This document shows, one piece after another, positions 15,712 through 24,133 of a stretch of 64,000 bases of DNA. The notes below the pieces were generated by a model. That model saw only the letters and a program-made list of their open reading frames with translations. It ran no database searches and had not been told where the DNA came from. Numbering within the stretch: the stretch's first letter is position 1; each line of letters begins with the position of its first letter. Position numbers and translations under genes: made by a program. This stretch comes from Marinomonas gallaica (GTDB lineage Bacteria; Pseudomonadota; Gammaproteobacteria; Pseudomonadales; Marinomonadaceae). Where the stretch lies: assembly GCF_001639745.1 (NCBI RefSeq), contig NZ_LTAX01000001.1, forward strand, positions 124,001 to 188,000, in the 5' to 3' direction.

Positions 15712-17585
15712 CGGCTCGACTCCTTGAAGTAGTCGTATTCTTTCGGGTATTTATCGTATAAATACGCATCAAACAGAGCTTTTGTTAAATCGGCAGGTTT
15801 AGCACTGCTGCCACCATTTTCAAAAATAGCAAAGACGGCAATTTTAGGGTTATCTGCAGGCGCAAAACCGATAAACAAAGCATGATCATGAAGGCGTTTA
15901 TCTAAATTATCGGCATCATACTCTTCATCTTCTTGTAGACTGAATACTTGGCCCGTTCCCGTTTTACCGGCGATTTTATAGTCCGTGCCTTGTAAACGAC
16001 GACCCGTACCACGAGAGTCTGTTATTACCTTCTCCATGGCCTTGACCATTCGCTCCCAGTTGCGCTGATCTTTTAACTTAATCTCGTGTTCAACGCCATC
16101 GTTACCTTCAAACGTCGCTGGCTCATTCGCAATCTGACTGACCATTCGTGGGTAGTACATGTGGCCACGAGCAGCCATCGCCGCAGTAGCGGTCGCTATT
16201 TGAATAGGCGTCGCTACCATAAAACCCTGACCGATCCCTACGTTTACTGAGTCACCAGGGTACCAAGGCTCTTTGTATCGAGCCTTCTTCCACTCATTAG
16301 ACGGTAACAAACCAGCGCTCGCGCCATTTAAGTCTAAAATGGAAGTTTGTCCAAAACCAAGTTTAGACAAAAACGTATGAATCGGTGTAATGCCCATTTT
16401 ATGAGCCAGTTGATAATAATAGGTATCGACAGACTCGATAATTGAGCGCTCAAGGTCGATCCAACCATGACCACTTCGCTTCCAGTCTCGGTAGCGTCGA
16501 CCATTGGGATTAATTTGATAGTAACCGCGCGCATAATAGGTCTCAGTCCAAGAGGAGAAACCATACTCTAACCCTGCCAGTCCCATAAACGGTTTAATCG
16601 TCGAAGCAGGAGGGTAACCTCCTCGTAGTGCGCGATTAAACAAGGGAAGACGCTTATCCTCCCTAAGTTCAGCGTATTTACTGACGGAAATGCCACGCAC
16701 AAATGAATTCGGGTCGAAGCCCGGTTTGGACACCATAGCAAGCACCCCGCCGTTGTTAGGGTCAATGGCGACGACCGATCCTTTATAGCTCCCTAGCAAA
16801 TCGTAAGCATACTGCTGTAAACGGGCATCCATGTATAAATGGAGATCTTTTCCTGGAACAGGATTTTGCCGCTCAATTTCAGACATAATTCGGCCACGAG
16901 CATTCACCTCAACTTTTGAGATGCCAGGATGACCAAAAAGCGTCGACTCGTAATATTCTTCCACCCCTGTTTTACCGATAAACAGGGCTCCTTGATACGC
17001 AGATCGATCTACTCGCTCAAGATCTTTAGTGGTAATTCGTCCCACATAGCCAACAGCATGAGCAAACGCTTCACCATAAGGATAATAGCGCGTTAACTGC
17101 GCCTCGACCTGGACGCCATCGAGCCGATAAAGGTCAACAGACACTTTGGACCACTCTTCATCCGAAAGCTGGGATTTCAAGGTAATGGATTGATACGGGC
17201 GACGATAATCTTGCAAACGACTTTCGTAATCAGCCCATTCTTCATCGGTTATATCTACCGATTCACTCAAGGCTTTTTTGAGCTCAGGAAGGCTAAGCGC
17301 TCGTTCTGGAATCACCGTCAAACTGTGTATCGGGCGGTTATCGGCTAACACAACACCATTACGATCAAAAATAAGCCCTCTTGGCGGAGGTTCAGTGATC
17401 AGCATGAGACGATTGTCATTTGCTTTAGTTTGGTACAGCTCGTGTTCGACGACTTGCAGATAGAATAAGCGCCCCATCAATACACCGACCATCATCAGTA
17501 CAAAGATTGCAGCGACGACTACCCTGCTTTTGGTCAGGGCATGTTCTTGACGATGATTTCGAAAAACTTGATGATGCTTGCCCAA
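15708..17585 (-). CDS. mrdA: Penicillin-binding protein 2 (elongasome transpeptidase)
   Basis: Class B PBP that cross-links peptidoglycan made by RodA during side-wall growth. The 625-aa protein has a cytoplasmic tail, one membrane helix (about 22-42), the pedestal domain, and a transpeptidase domain with S328-T-I-K331 nucleophile, SVD at 385-387 and KTGT at 541-544. It lies 10 bases downstream of rlmH and overlaps rodA. Gene order rsfS-rlmH-mrdA-rodA-mltB-rlpA-dacA is the conserved gammaproteobacterial arrangement. Confidence 0.97.
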   Translation of the reverse strand: MGKHHQVFRNHRQEHALTKSRVVVAAIFVLMMVGVLMGRLFYLQVVEHELYQTKANDNRLMLITEPPPRGLIFDRNGVVLADNRPIHSLTVIPERALSLPELKKALSESVDITDEEWADYESRLQDYRRPYQSITLKSQLSDEEWSKVSVDLYRLDGVQVEAQLTRYYPYGEAFAHAVGYVGRITTKDLERVDRSAYQGALFIGKTGVEEYYESTLFGHPGISKVEVNARGRIMSEIERQNPVPGKDLHLYMDARLQQYAYDLLGSYKGSVVAIDPNNGGVLAMVSKPGFDPNSFVRGISVSKYAELREDKRLPLFNRALRGGYPPASTIKPFMGLAGLEYGFSSWTETYYARGYYQINPNGRRYRDWKRSGHGWIDLERSIIESVDTYYYQLAHKMGITPIHTFLSKLGFGQTSILDLNGASAGLLPSNEWKKARYKEPWYPGDSVNVGIGQGFMVATPIQIATATAAMAARGHMYYPRMVSQIANEPATFEGNDGVEHEIKLKDQRNWERMVKAMEKVITDSRGTGRRLQGTDYKIAGKTGTGQVFSLQEDEEYDADNLDKRLHDHALFIGFAPADNPKIAVFAIFENGGSSAKPADLTKALFDAYLYDKYPKEYDYFKESSR

Positions 17586-17594
17586 AACAGAACT

Positions 17595-18062
17595 CTAACG
17601 GTGATATGGATGATTATTCATAAGTGTCCAAGCTCGATAGATCTGCTCAGCCAATAAAATACGCACCATAGGGTGAGGCAGTGTAAGCTTGGAAAGTGAC
17701 CAAGCTTGATCCGCACGTGCGGTACAGCGGGGATCCAGTCCATCTGGACCACCCACCAACAAAGAAATGTTGTATCCATCCATGCGCCAATGAGATGTCT
17801 GCTCAGCTAACTGCTCGGTACTCCACGTTTTACCCAAAACTTCCAAAGCAATAACCTTATCTCCAGAAGGGATCGCTGCCAGCATTGCATCACCTTCCTT
17901 TTGAATGGCTTTTGCAATGTCAGTGTTTTTCCCACGGGGCGACATCGGTAGTTCAACTAACTCAAGAGAGAAGTCTTTGGGGAGGCGTTTGGCATACTCT
18001 TCGTATCCTTCCACTACCCATTTTGGCATTTTTGTACCAACAGCAATCAATCTAACGCGCAT
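17595..18062 (-). CDS. rlmH: 23S rRNA pseudouridine-1915 N3-methyltransferase
   Basis: SPOUT-family methyltransferase that makes m3-pseudouridine 1915 in helix 69 of 23S rRNA in assembled 70S ribosomes. The 155-aa protein has the knotted SAM-binding segment LLVGGPDGL (about 101-109) and the C-terminal motif [18 protein letters not shown] that carries residues needed for activity. It lies 10 bases downstream of rsfS, another ribosome-related gene, as in E. coli. Confidence 0.97.
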   Translation of the reverse strand: MRVRLIAVGTKMPKWVVEGYEEYAKRLPKDFSLELVELPMSPRGKNTDIAKAIQKEGDAMLAAIPSGDKVIALEVLGKTWSTEQLAEQTSHWRMDGYNISLLVGGPDGLDPRCTARADQAWSLSKLTLPHPMVRILLAEQIYRAWTLMNNHPYHR

Positions 18063-18071
18063 GTCAAAACC

Positions 18072-18425
18072 TTAACGCTGCTCTGGTTTAATGTCCCAAA
18101 GTTTTTCTAGGTCGTAGAACGAACGAGCTTCTTCTGTCATAACGTGTACAACAACATCGTATAAGTCCACAAGAACCCAATCGCTGCCCATCTCACGGCC
18201 TTCACTGCCTAATGGCTGAAGACCTTTGCTTTTAGCGTGCTCAACTACGTGTTGACCAAGAGAGTTCACGTGGCGTTTTGACGTACCCGTACAGATGACC
18301 ATAAAATCCATCATGTCGGTTAGTTCACTCACGTTAAGTACCGTGATGTTATCGCCTTTCACATCCTCTAGTGATTCCACAGCAAGTTCGAGAATTTGAT
18401 CAGCAGATAATTGGTTTTGGCTCAT
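18072..18425 (-). CDS. rsfS: Ribosomal silencing factor
   Basis: RsfS binds protein L14 of the 50S subunit and blocks joining to 30S when nutrients are short. The 117-aa protein shows the family features MDFMVICTGTSKRHV and GSDWVLVDLYDVVVHVM, with the usual length. It is 15 bases downstream of nadD and 10 bases upstream of rlmH, the conserved order. Confidence 0.96.
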   Translation of the reverse strand: MSQNQLSADQILELAVESLEDVKGDNITVLNVSELTDMMDFMVICTGTSKRHVNSLGQHVVEHAKSKGLQPLGSEGREMGSDWVLVDLYDVVVHVMTEEARSFYDLEKLWDIKPEQR

Positions 18426-18439
18426 AGTTTCGGATAACC

Positions 18440-19114
18440 CTATTTATATAAAGAATGCGCTTCAATGAAACGCTGTATAGTTTCTGGAACCAAGTACGCT
18501 ATAGACGCTTTTTTGCGACAAAGGTTTCGTACTTGGCTTGATGAAATTGCAAGAGGTGTAAAACTCTCCATCCATATCTTTCCAGCGGGCGCGCATTGTA
18601 ACTCAGCTGCGCTCTTGGCTCGATGCTTTTCATAAAAAGACTCAAGACTGGAAATAAAGTCAGGCTCCCACCCGGGTCGAGATATGACTAAGATGTGTGC
18701 CACACTCAATAACTCTTGCCAACGAGACCAAGTCGGAAGCGACAGAAAGCTGTCCATCCCAACGACCATAATCAAAGGTTCGTCTGCACCTAACTCATGA
18801 CGCAGCTGCGTCAAAGTATCAATACTGTAACTGCGCCCTTCTCTTACGATTTCTCGCTCATCAACGCTCAATCGTTCATCCGCCTGAATTCCTAACCTCA
18901 CCATTTCTAAGCGCTGTTCGGCACTGACAGAAGGTTGATCTTTATGTACAGGTTGATAACAAGGGATTAAGCGTAGATTTCTGAACTGAAAATAATCCAG
19001 TATATCGACAGCCGAACGAAGATGGCCATGATGGATAGGATCAAACGTCCCCCCCATCACAACCGTGCCTTTCTGTTGAATATCAGATAACTCAGTTGTC
19101 ACGTGTGTGACCAT
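18440..19114 (-). CDS. nadD: Nicotinate-nucleotide adenylyltransferase
   Basis: Adenylates nicotinate mononucleotide to deamido-NAD, the penultimate step of NAD synthesis. The 224-aa protein has the nucleotidyltransferase signature [11 protein letters not shown] (21-31) and the C-terminal ISSSQVR motif (about 189-195). Its N-terminus overlaps the end of proA by 23 bases, and the ATG at 19114 is the only start that leaves the GGTFDP motif at a normal distance with a short extension. Confidence 0.95.
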   Translation of the reverse strand: MVTHVTTELSDIQQKGTVVMGGTFDPIHHGHLRSAVDILDYFQFRNLRLIPCYQPVHKDQPSVSAEQRLEMVRLGIQADERLSVDEREIVREGRSYSIDTLTQLRHELGADEPLIMVVGMDSFLSLPTWSRWQELLSVAHILVISRPGWEPDFISSLESFYEKHRAKSAAELQCAPAGKIWMESFTPLAISSSQVRNLCRKKASIAYLVPETIQRFIEAHSLYK

Positions 19115-20348
19115 CGCCTAATACGATATACTTTTGACTGGTTAGTCCGATCAGGCCAACGGGGCCACGAGCATGAATTTTATCGGTAGAAATACCAATT
19201 TCTGCCCCTAGTCCATATTCGAAACCATCCGCAAACGCTGTTGAGGCATTGACCATCACCGACGAAGAATCAACCTCCGCCATAAAGGCTCGGGTTTTGG
19301 AGTAATTCTGCGTCACAATCGCATCAGAGTGGTGTGAACCATACTGATTAATATGCGCAATGGCTTCATCCATATCGTCGACCAATTTAATGGACAACTT
19401 CGGACCTAAATATTCGGTGTACCAATCGTCTTCGGTGGCTGGTTGCGCATTAATTAAAGCACGCGTTTGCTCACAACCAACTAGCTCAACCCCTTTTTCA
19501 ACCAAAGCATCGGCTAGACGAGGCAAAATCTCCTGAGCGATACGCTGATTAACCAGCAATGACTCCATCGCATTACACACGCCATAACGACGCGTTTTAG
19601 CATTCATAGAAATGTTAAACGCTTTTTCAAGATCCGCTTCGTCATCAATATACACATGACAGTTTCCATCAAGGTGCTTGATCACAGGCACTCGCGAATC
19701 ATTACTAATACGTTCAATCAAGCCTTTACCACCGCGTGGTACGATAACGTCGACAAATTCAGGCATCGTAATCAACAAACCAACGGCTGCACGATCAACT
19801 GTATTGATCACCTGCACAGCATCTTCTGGCAAACCAACTGCCGCCAAACCAGACTGAACTGCTTGCGCAATCGCTTGATTCGAGTAAAACGCTTCACTGC
19901 CACCTCGTAGGATCGTCGCATTGCCAGACTTTAAACATAGACTCGCCGCATCAATCGTTACGTTTGGACGAGACTCGTAAATGATACCAATCACTCCCAA
20001 TGGCACACGCATTTTGCCCAGCTGTATACCCGATGGACGATAAACCATATCGGTAATTTCACCCACTGGATCTGGCAATGAAGCAACCTGCTTCAGGCCT
20101 TCAATCATGCCATCGATACGGGCGTCGTTAAGCTCAAGACGATCAAGCAATGCAGCTTCTAGACCTTTTTGTTTACCGCTTTCCAAGTCCTTAGCATTCT
20201 CTTCTTTAAGTCGAGGTCGTGCAGACTCCAAAGCATCCGCCATAGCGAACAAGGCATTGTTCTTTTGCTCTGTCGTGGCACGAGTCAATTGGCGTGACGC
20301 AGCACGAGCCTTTTGACCAACTTCATTCATGTAAGATTCTAAGGACAT
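19092..20348 (-). CDS. proA: Gamma-glutamyl phosphate reductase
   Basis: Second enzyme of proline synthesis: NADPH-dependent reduction of gamma-glutamyl phosphate to glutamate semialdehyde. The 418-aa aldehyde-dehydrogenase-fold protein shows the dinucleotide-binding region [14 protein letters not shown], the catalytic cysteine in [11 protein letters not shown] (about 257) and the C-terminal GRGPVGL-type motif as [14 protein letters not shown]. It is the first gene of the minus-strand run that continues through nadD to lipA, with a 23-base overlap with nadD. proB is not adjacent. Confidence 0.97.
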   Translation of the reverse strand: MSLESYMNEVGQKARAASRQLTRATTEQKNNALFAMADALESARPRLKEENAKDLESGKQKGLEAALLDRLELNDARIDGMIEGLKQVASLPDPVGEITDMVYRPSGIQLGKMRVPLGVIGIIYESRPNVTIDAASLCLKSGNATILRGGSEAFYSNQAIAQAVQSGLAAVGLPEDAVQVINTVDRAAVGLLITMPEFVDVIVPRGGKGLIERISNDSRVPVIKHLDGNCHVYIDDEADLEKAFNISMNAKTRRYGVCNAMESLLVNQRIAQEILPRLADALVEKGVELVGCEQTRALINAQPATEDDWYTEYLGPKLSIKLVDDMDEAIAHINQYGSHHSDAIVTQNYSKTRAFMAEVDSSSVMVNASTAFADGFEYGLGAEIGISTDKIHARGPVGLIGLTSQKYIVLGDGHTRDN

Positions 20349-20479
20349 TATTTACTCTCTTCTTTATCCAGCGATGTCATTTCCCTTATGGGACGCTATA
20401 AAAATAGATAAGCGGTATACTACCACATCTTATTCAATCTGATTCTCAATTATTCAACGCCTAAACGATTAATTTACCT

Positions 20480-21196
20480 ATGACGAACACATTTCAATTT
20501 CAGCAGATTGGGGTTACTCATTCTTGCTACAAAGAAAAATTTGGTATTCCTCGTCAACCAGGCCTTGTCACTGAGGCTGCAGCATCAATTGAACTGCTGC
20601 CTCCGTTCAACCGCATGGATGTCTTAGATGGACTGGAAGGCTTTTCACATATCTGGGTACATTTTATCTTTCATCAATGCATTCAAGAACAATGGAAGGC
20701 AAAAGTCAGGCCACCGCGATTAGGCGGCAACAAGAAAGTAGGCGTTTTCGCTACACGCGCCACTCACCGCCCCAACCCTATTGGATTATCCGTCGTTGAG
20801 ATACAAGGCATTAGACAAGACAAAAAACGTATCTTTATTGATATCATCGGGGCCGACTTATTAGATAAGACGCCCATCATTGATATAAAACCATACTTAC
20901 CTTACGCCGATGCGCTGCATAACGCACAGGGCGGATTTGCCCCTGAAGCTACCTCTCTTACACCTGTGCAGTTTTCAAAACTGGCATTAACTCAAGCCCT
21001 TGCCTATAAAGAAGAGTACAAGAGAGAATTAATCCCTTTAATAGAACAAGTCATTGGACAGGATCCGAGACCTTCCTATCTCACAAATGTTGATGGCAGA
21101 ACTCACGGCAACTTGCTATGGAACACCAATGTAAAATGGACAGTCAGCAGCGACCATATTTTAATCACAGAGATAGAGTACCCAGTGGGTGAATGA
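20480..21196 (+). CDS. trmO: tRNA (N6-threonylcarbamoyladenosine37-N6)-methyltransferase
   Basis: TrmO (YaeB/TsaA family) methylates t6A37 of tRNA-Thr(GGU) to m6t6A, which aids decoding. The 238-aa protein has the unusual single-sheeted beta-barrel SAM-binding domain, seen as GLEGFSHIWVHFIFH (about 50-65) and the family signature GVFATRATHRPNPIGLS (about 89-105), followed by the C-terminal domain. The ATG at 20480 has no strong ribosome-binding site. It is divergent from proA and overlaps or abuts the small gene downstream. Confidence 0.93.
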   Translation: MTNTFQFQQIGVTHSCYKEKFGIPRQPGLVTEAAASIELLPPFNRMDVLDGLEGFSHIWVHFIFHQCIQEQWKAKVRPPRLGGNKKVGVFATRATHRPNPIGLSVVEIQGIRQDKKRIFIDIIGADLLDKTPIIDIKPYLPYADALHNAQGGFAPEATSLTPVQFSKLALTQALAYKEEYKRELIPLIEQVIGQDPRPSYLTNVDGRTHGNLLWNTNVKWTVSSDHILITEIEYPVGE

Positions 21197-21197
21197 T

Positions 21198-21458
21198 ATG
21201 AACAAGTCAAAAATGCTGAATGCTTATAAGTCTGTGAATAACTTAAAAGGCAAACCGCAACATGAAGAAGAGAACAAAACAAAGACACCTAAAATTTATC
21301 GCTCAGAATACGATGAAAAGCTGATAAAAGAATACCATTTCGCTAAATTTCAGAAGAATTTAGACTTACTTCAGAACAACCAAGAAGTGATCGCCCTACT
21401 CAAAAAAGAAGAGTGGGACGAAGAAGATATCAAAACTTTACTCGCCTCATTTCGTTAA
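21198..21458 (+). CDS. Small charged hypothetical protein
   Basis: 86-aa hydrophilic, lysine/glutamate-rich protein with predicted helices; C-terminal half (KNLDLLQNNQEVIALLKKEEWDEEDI) looks like a short helical bundle. I do not recognise a family. The ATG at 21198 begins one base after the trmO stop; a GTG at 21189 would give three more residues and overlap trmO. The gene ends about 75 bases before a bidirectional terminator shared with rpsA. Codon use resembles its neighbours, and tight coupling to trmO supports a real gene. Confidence 0.6.
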   Translation: MNKSKMLNAYKSVNNLKGKPQHEEENKTKTPKIYRSEYDEKLIKEYHFAKFQKNLDLLQNNQEVIALLKKEEWDEEDIKTLLASFR

Positions 21459-21533
21459 CGAAAAGCTATACCCACGTTTATCCACATCTTCTGTGTATAG
21501 TTTATTTGTCAATCTGATCTAGAAAAAACACAT

Positions 21534-21566
21534 AAAAAAAGCGGACCTGAAAGGTCCGCTTTTTTT
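21534..21566. terminator. Bidirectional terminator between the small gene and rpsA
   Basis: A7, then GCGGACCT (21541-21548), loop GAA, AGGTCCGC (21552-21559), then T7. The symmetric A and T runs allow termination on both strands, for the trmO unit and for rpsA. Confidence 0.93.
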
Positions 21567-21588
21567 AAAACTTAGCACTTAAATAGAA

Positions 21589-23271
21589 CTAGTTTTGGTT
21601 CTCAAGTTGAGCCTTGATCAGGTCACCGATTGTAGTCGGGCCAGTTGATTCAGCTTGCTGCTTTTCAGAGTGTGACTTGATAGCCGCTTTCTCTTCTGTA
21701 GCATCTTTCGCTTTAATAGAAACAGCGATAGTGCGAGCTTTACGATCAACGTTAGTGATCGCAACTTCAACAGATTCACCTTGCTTAAGAACAGTAGAAG
21801 CATCTTCTACACGATCACGGCTGATTTCAGAGACTTTCAAGTAAGCTTCAACGCCTTCTGAAAGAATCACAACAGCACCTTTAGCATCTACTTCACCGAT
21901 AGTACCAGTAACGATAGCGCCTTTGTCGTTTTCAGCAACGAATGCAACGAAAGGATCTTGCTCTAGTTGTTTAACACCTAGAGAGATACGCTCACGCTCA
22001 GCATCGATAGAAAGAACAACCGTTTCTAGAACGTCACCTTTCTTGTACTTACGTACTGCTTCTTCACCAGCTTCTTCCCAAGATAGGTCAGATAGGTGAA
22101 CAAGGCCATCGATACCGCCGTCAAGACCAATGAATACGCCGAAGTCAGTGATAGACTTGATAGCGCCAGAGATCTTGTCGTTTTTGTTGAATGAAGTAGC
22201 AAACTCTTCCCATGGGTTTGGAGTGCACTGCTTGATACCTAGAGAAATACGACGACGCTCTTCGTCGATGTCTAGGATCATAACTTCTACTTCGTCACCG
22301 ATCTGAACAACTTTAGAAGGGTGGATGTTTTTGTTCGTCCAATCCATTTCTGAAACGTGAACTAGACCTTCAACACCTTCTTCAAGCTCAGCGAAGCAAC
22401 CGTAGTCAGTTAGGTTCGTTACACGTGCAGTAACTTTAGTACCTTCTGGGTAACGAGCTTTGATTGCAACCCATGGATCTTCACCCAATTGCTTAAGACC
22501 TAGAGATACACGGTTACGCTCACGATCGAACTTAAGAACTTTAACGTCGATCTCATCACCTACAGCGATGATTTCGCTTGGGTGCTTGATACGCTTCCAA
22601 GACATGTCAGTGATATGTAGAAGACCATCAACACCGCCCAAGTCAACGAATGCACCGTAATCAGTAAGGTTCTTAACGATACCTTTAACTTCTTGACCTT
22701 CTTCAAGGTTAGCAAGAAGCGTTTCACGCTCAGCGCTGTTAGTCGCTTCCATAACGGCACGACGAGATACAACAACGTTGTTACGTTTCTGATCAAGTTT
22801 GATAAGTTTGAACTCAAGTTCAACACCTTCAAGGTGAGATGTGTCGCGAATAGGACGAACATCCACCAAAGAACCTGGCAAGAAAGCACGGATGTTAGCG
22901 ATATCCACAGTGAAGCCACCTTTGACTTTACCGTTGATAACACCCTTAACGATTTCACCTTCTTCGTAGGCTTGCTCAAGAACAGCCCAAGTTTCAGCAC
23001 GCTTAGCTTTCTCACGAGAAAGTTTCGTTTCACCGAAACCATCTTCTACAGCATCAAGTGCAACTTTAACTTCGTCGCCGATGTTAAGAGTGAATTCGCC
23101 GCTCTCAGAAAGGAATTGAGAACGAGGGATAACGCCTTCAGATTTTAGACCTGCATGAACAGTTACCCAGTCGCTGTCGATGTCGACAACTAGACCAGTA
23201 ACAATCGAGCCTGGAGCCATTTCTACGGTTTTAAGGCTTTCTTCAAACAGTTCTGCGAAGCTTTGAGTCAT
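21589..23271 (-). CDS. rpsA: 30S ribosomal protein S1
   Basis: S1 binds mRNA on the 30S subunit and unwinds structured leaders during initiation. The 560-aa protein contains six S1 (OB-fold) repeats, recognised by recurring segments such as [34 protein letters not shown] and [17 protein letters not shown]; the first two bind the ribosome and the last four RNA. I place the start at the ATG at 23271 (MTQSFAELF), with AGGA 6-7 bases upstream; an open frame runs 45 bases further but is leader sequence. Codon use is strongly biased as expected for a highly expressed gene. The 5' leader forms three successive hairpins. ihfB, the common downstream neighbour, is absent. Confidence 0.98.
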   Translation of the reverse strand: MTQSFAELFEESLKTVEMAPGSIVTGLVVDIDSDWVTVHAGLKSEGVIPRSQFLSESGEFTLNIGDEVKVALDAVEDGFGETKLSREKAKRAETWAVLEQAYEEGEIVKGVINGKVKGGFTVDIANIRAFLPGSLVDVRPIRDTSHLEGVELEFKLIKLDQKRNNVVVSRRAVMEATNSAERETLLANLEEGQEVKGIVKNLTDYGAFVDLGGVDGLLHITDMSWKRIKHPSEIIAVGDEIDVKVLKFDRERNRVSLGLKQLGEDPWVAIKARYPEGTKVTARVTNLTDYGCFAELEEGVEGLVHVSEMDWTNKNIHPSKVVQIGDEVEVMILDIDEERRRISLGIKQCTPNPWEEFATSFNKNDKISGAIKSITDFGVFIGLDGGIDGLVHLSDLSWEEAGEEAVRKYKKGDVLETVVLSIDAERERISLGVKQLEQDPFVAFVAENDKGAIVTGTIGEVDAKGAVVILSEGVEAYLKVSEISRDRVEDASTVLKQGESVEVAITNVDRKARTIAVSIKAKDATEEKAAIKSHSEKQQAESTGPTTIGDLIKAQLENQN

Positions 23272-23289
23272 TGTGATTCCTATATACAC

Positions 23290-23378
23290 GGAACAACTAA
23301 ATGTTCCCTGCCACATCGCCAGCTTATGTGGGATTAATTTACATTGTTTGCGATTTGGCGTTTGCTGGCCCCAAATCG
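23290..23378 (-). promoter_or_regulatory. rpsA leader with three successive hairpins
   Basis: In transcript order: CGATTTGG (23378-23371) with CCAAATCG (23358-23351); CCACAT (23331-23326) with ATGTGG (23316-23311); GGAACA (23307-23302) with TGTTCC (23295-23290). A/T-rich sequence separates the first two, and the last hairpin sits just before AGGA and the ATG. E. coli rpsA has a similar three-hairpin initiation region used for autoregulation by S1, so the same control is likely here. Confidence 0.65.
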
Positions 23379-23396
23379 ACTTAATTTAATCGACCT

Positions 23397-23405
23397 ATTT
23401 TAGCA
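23397..23405 (-). promoter_or_regulatory. Extended -10 promoter of rpsA
   Basis: On the minus strand TGCTAAAAT forms an extended -10 element (TGn plus TAAAAT, hexamer 23402-23397) about 125 bases before the rpsA start. No good -35 is seen at 17 bases. The transcript would begin just before the first leader hairpin. Confidence 0.5.
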
Positions 23406-23434
23406 CAAAGATTGAACATAAATACAGTTCAAAC

Positions 23435-24118
23435 TTAAATGTAAGAGGCTTTTGCCGCTTCAGACAAGATAATATCCACAACCTGCTCAATCGATAGCTC
23501 TGTGCTATCGATCTCAAGAGCACCCGTTGCAGGCACCAAGGGAGCAACAGCACGATTTGCATCGCGCTCATCACGCTCTTTAATGGTTTTAACTAACGCA
23601 TCAAAATCGACCACATCCCCTTTCTGTTCAAGCTGTAACAAGCGACGCTGCGCGCGCTCTTCAGGTGTTGCCGTCAGAAAGACTTTGATGCTCGCCTCAG
23701 GAAACACAACGGTTCCCATATCACGACCATCAGCAACCAAACCCGGCTCCTGTACAAAAGCACGCTGACGTAACAATAAACCTTCACGTACATCACCAAT
23801 AGCGGCCAACTTAGACGCTTGATTACCAACGATTTCCGTCCGGATCGCCTGCGTAACGACTTCCCCTTCAAGCACAATCTCAACCTTACTATCTTCAGAT
23901 TGCTTAAATTGAATATCTAAATGCTCAGCAAGAACTTTAAGCGCTTCCACGTCATCACTTTCAATACCATGATGGGACGCCGCTAAAGCCAACAAGCGAT
24001 AAAGCGCACCACTATCAAGCAAATGCCAACCCAGCTTTTCGGCGACCAATTGACTTACTGTGCCTTTACCAGCACCACTAGGGCCATCAATCGTAATAAC
24101 TGGGGCTTGATTCATCAT
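23435..24118 (-). CDS. cmk: Cytidylate kinase
   Basis: Phosphorylates CMP and dCMP with ATP. The 227-aa protein has the P-loop GPSGAGKGT (12-20), the LDSGALYR segment that binds the nucleotide and the [12 protein letters not shown] motif. It has AGAGGAA five bases before the ATG. The gene lies between the tyrA-aroA fusion and rpsA, the conserved arrangement in Pseudomonas and relatives; cmk and rpsA have separate promoters here because 160 bases with an rpsA promoter lie between them. Confidence 0.97.
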   Translation of the reverse strand: MMNQAPVITIDGPSGAGKGTVSQLVAEKLGWHLLDSGALYRLLALAASHHGIESDDVEALKVLAEHLDIQFKQSEDSKVEIVLEGEVVTQAIRTEIVGNQASKLAAIGDVREGLLLRQRAFVQEPGLVADGRDMGTVVFPEASIKVFLTATPEERAQRRLLQLEQKGDVVDFDALVKTIKERDERDANRAVAPLVPATGALEIDSTELSIEQVVDIILSEAAKASYI

Positions 24119-24133
24119 AACTGTTCCTCTTAT

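Noticed and set aside
22560..23148. Long open frames on the other strand and frames of rpsA
   Set aside because: They are shadows of the strongly codon-biased rpsA gene, without family-like sequence.
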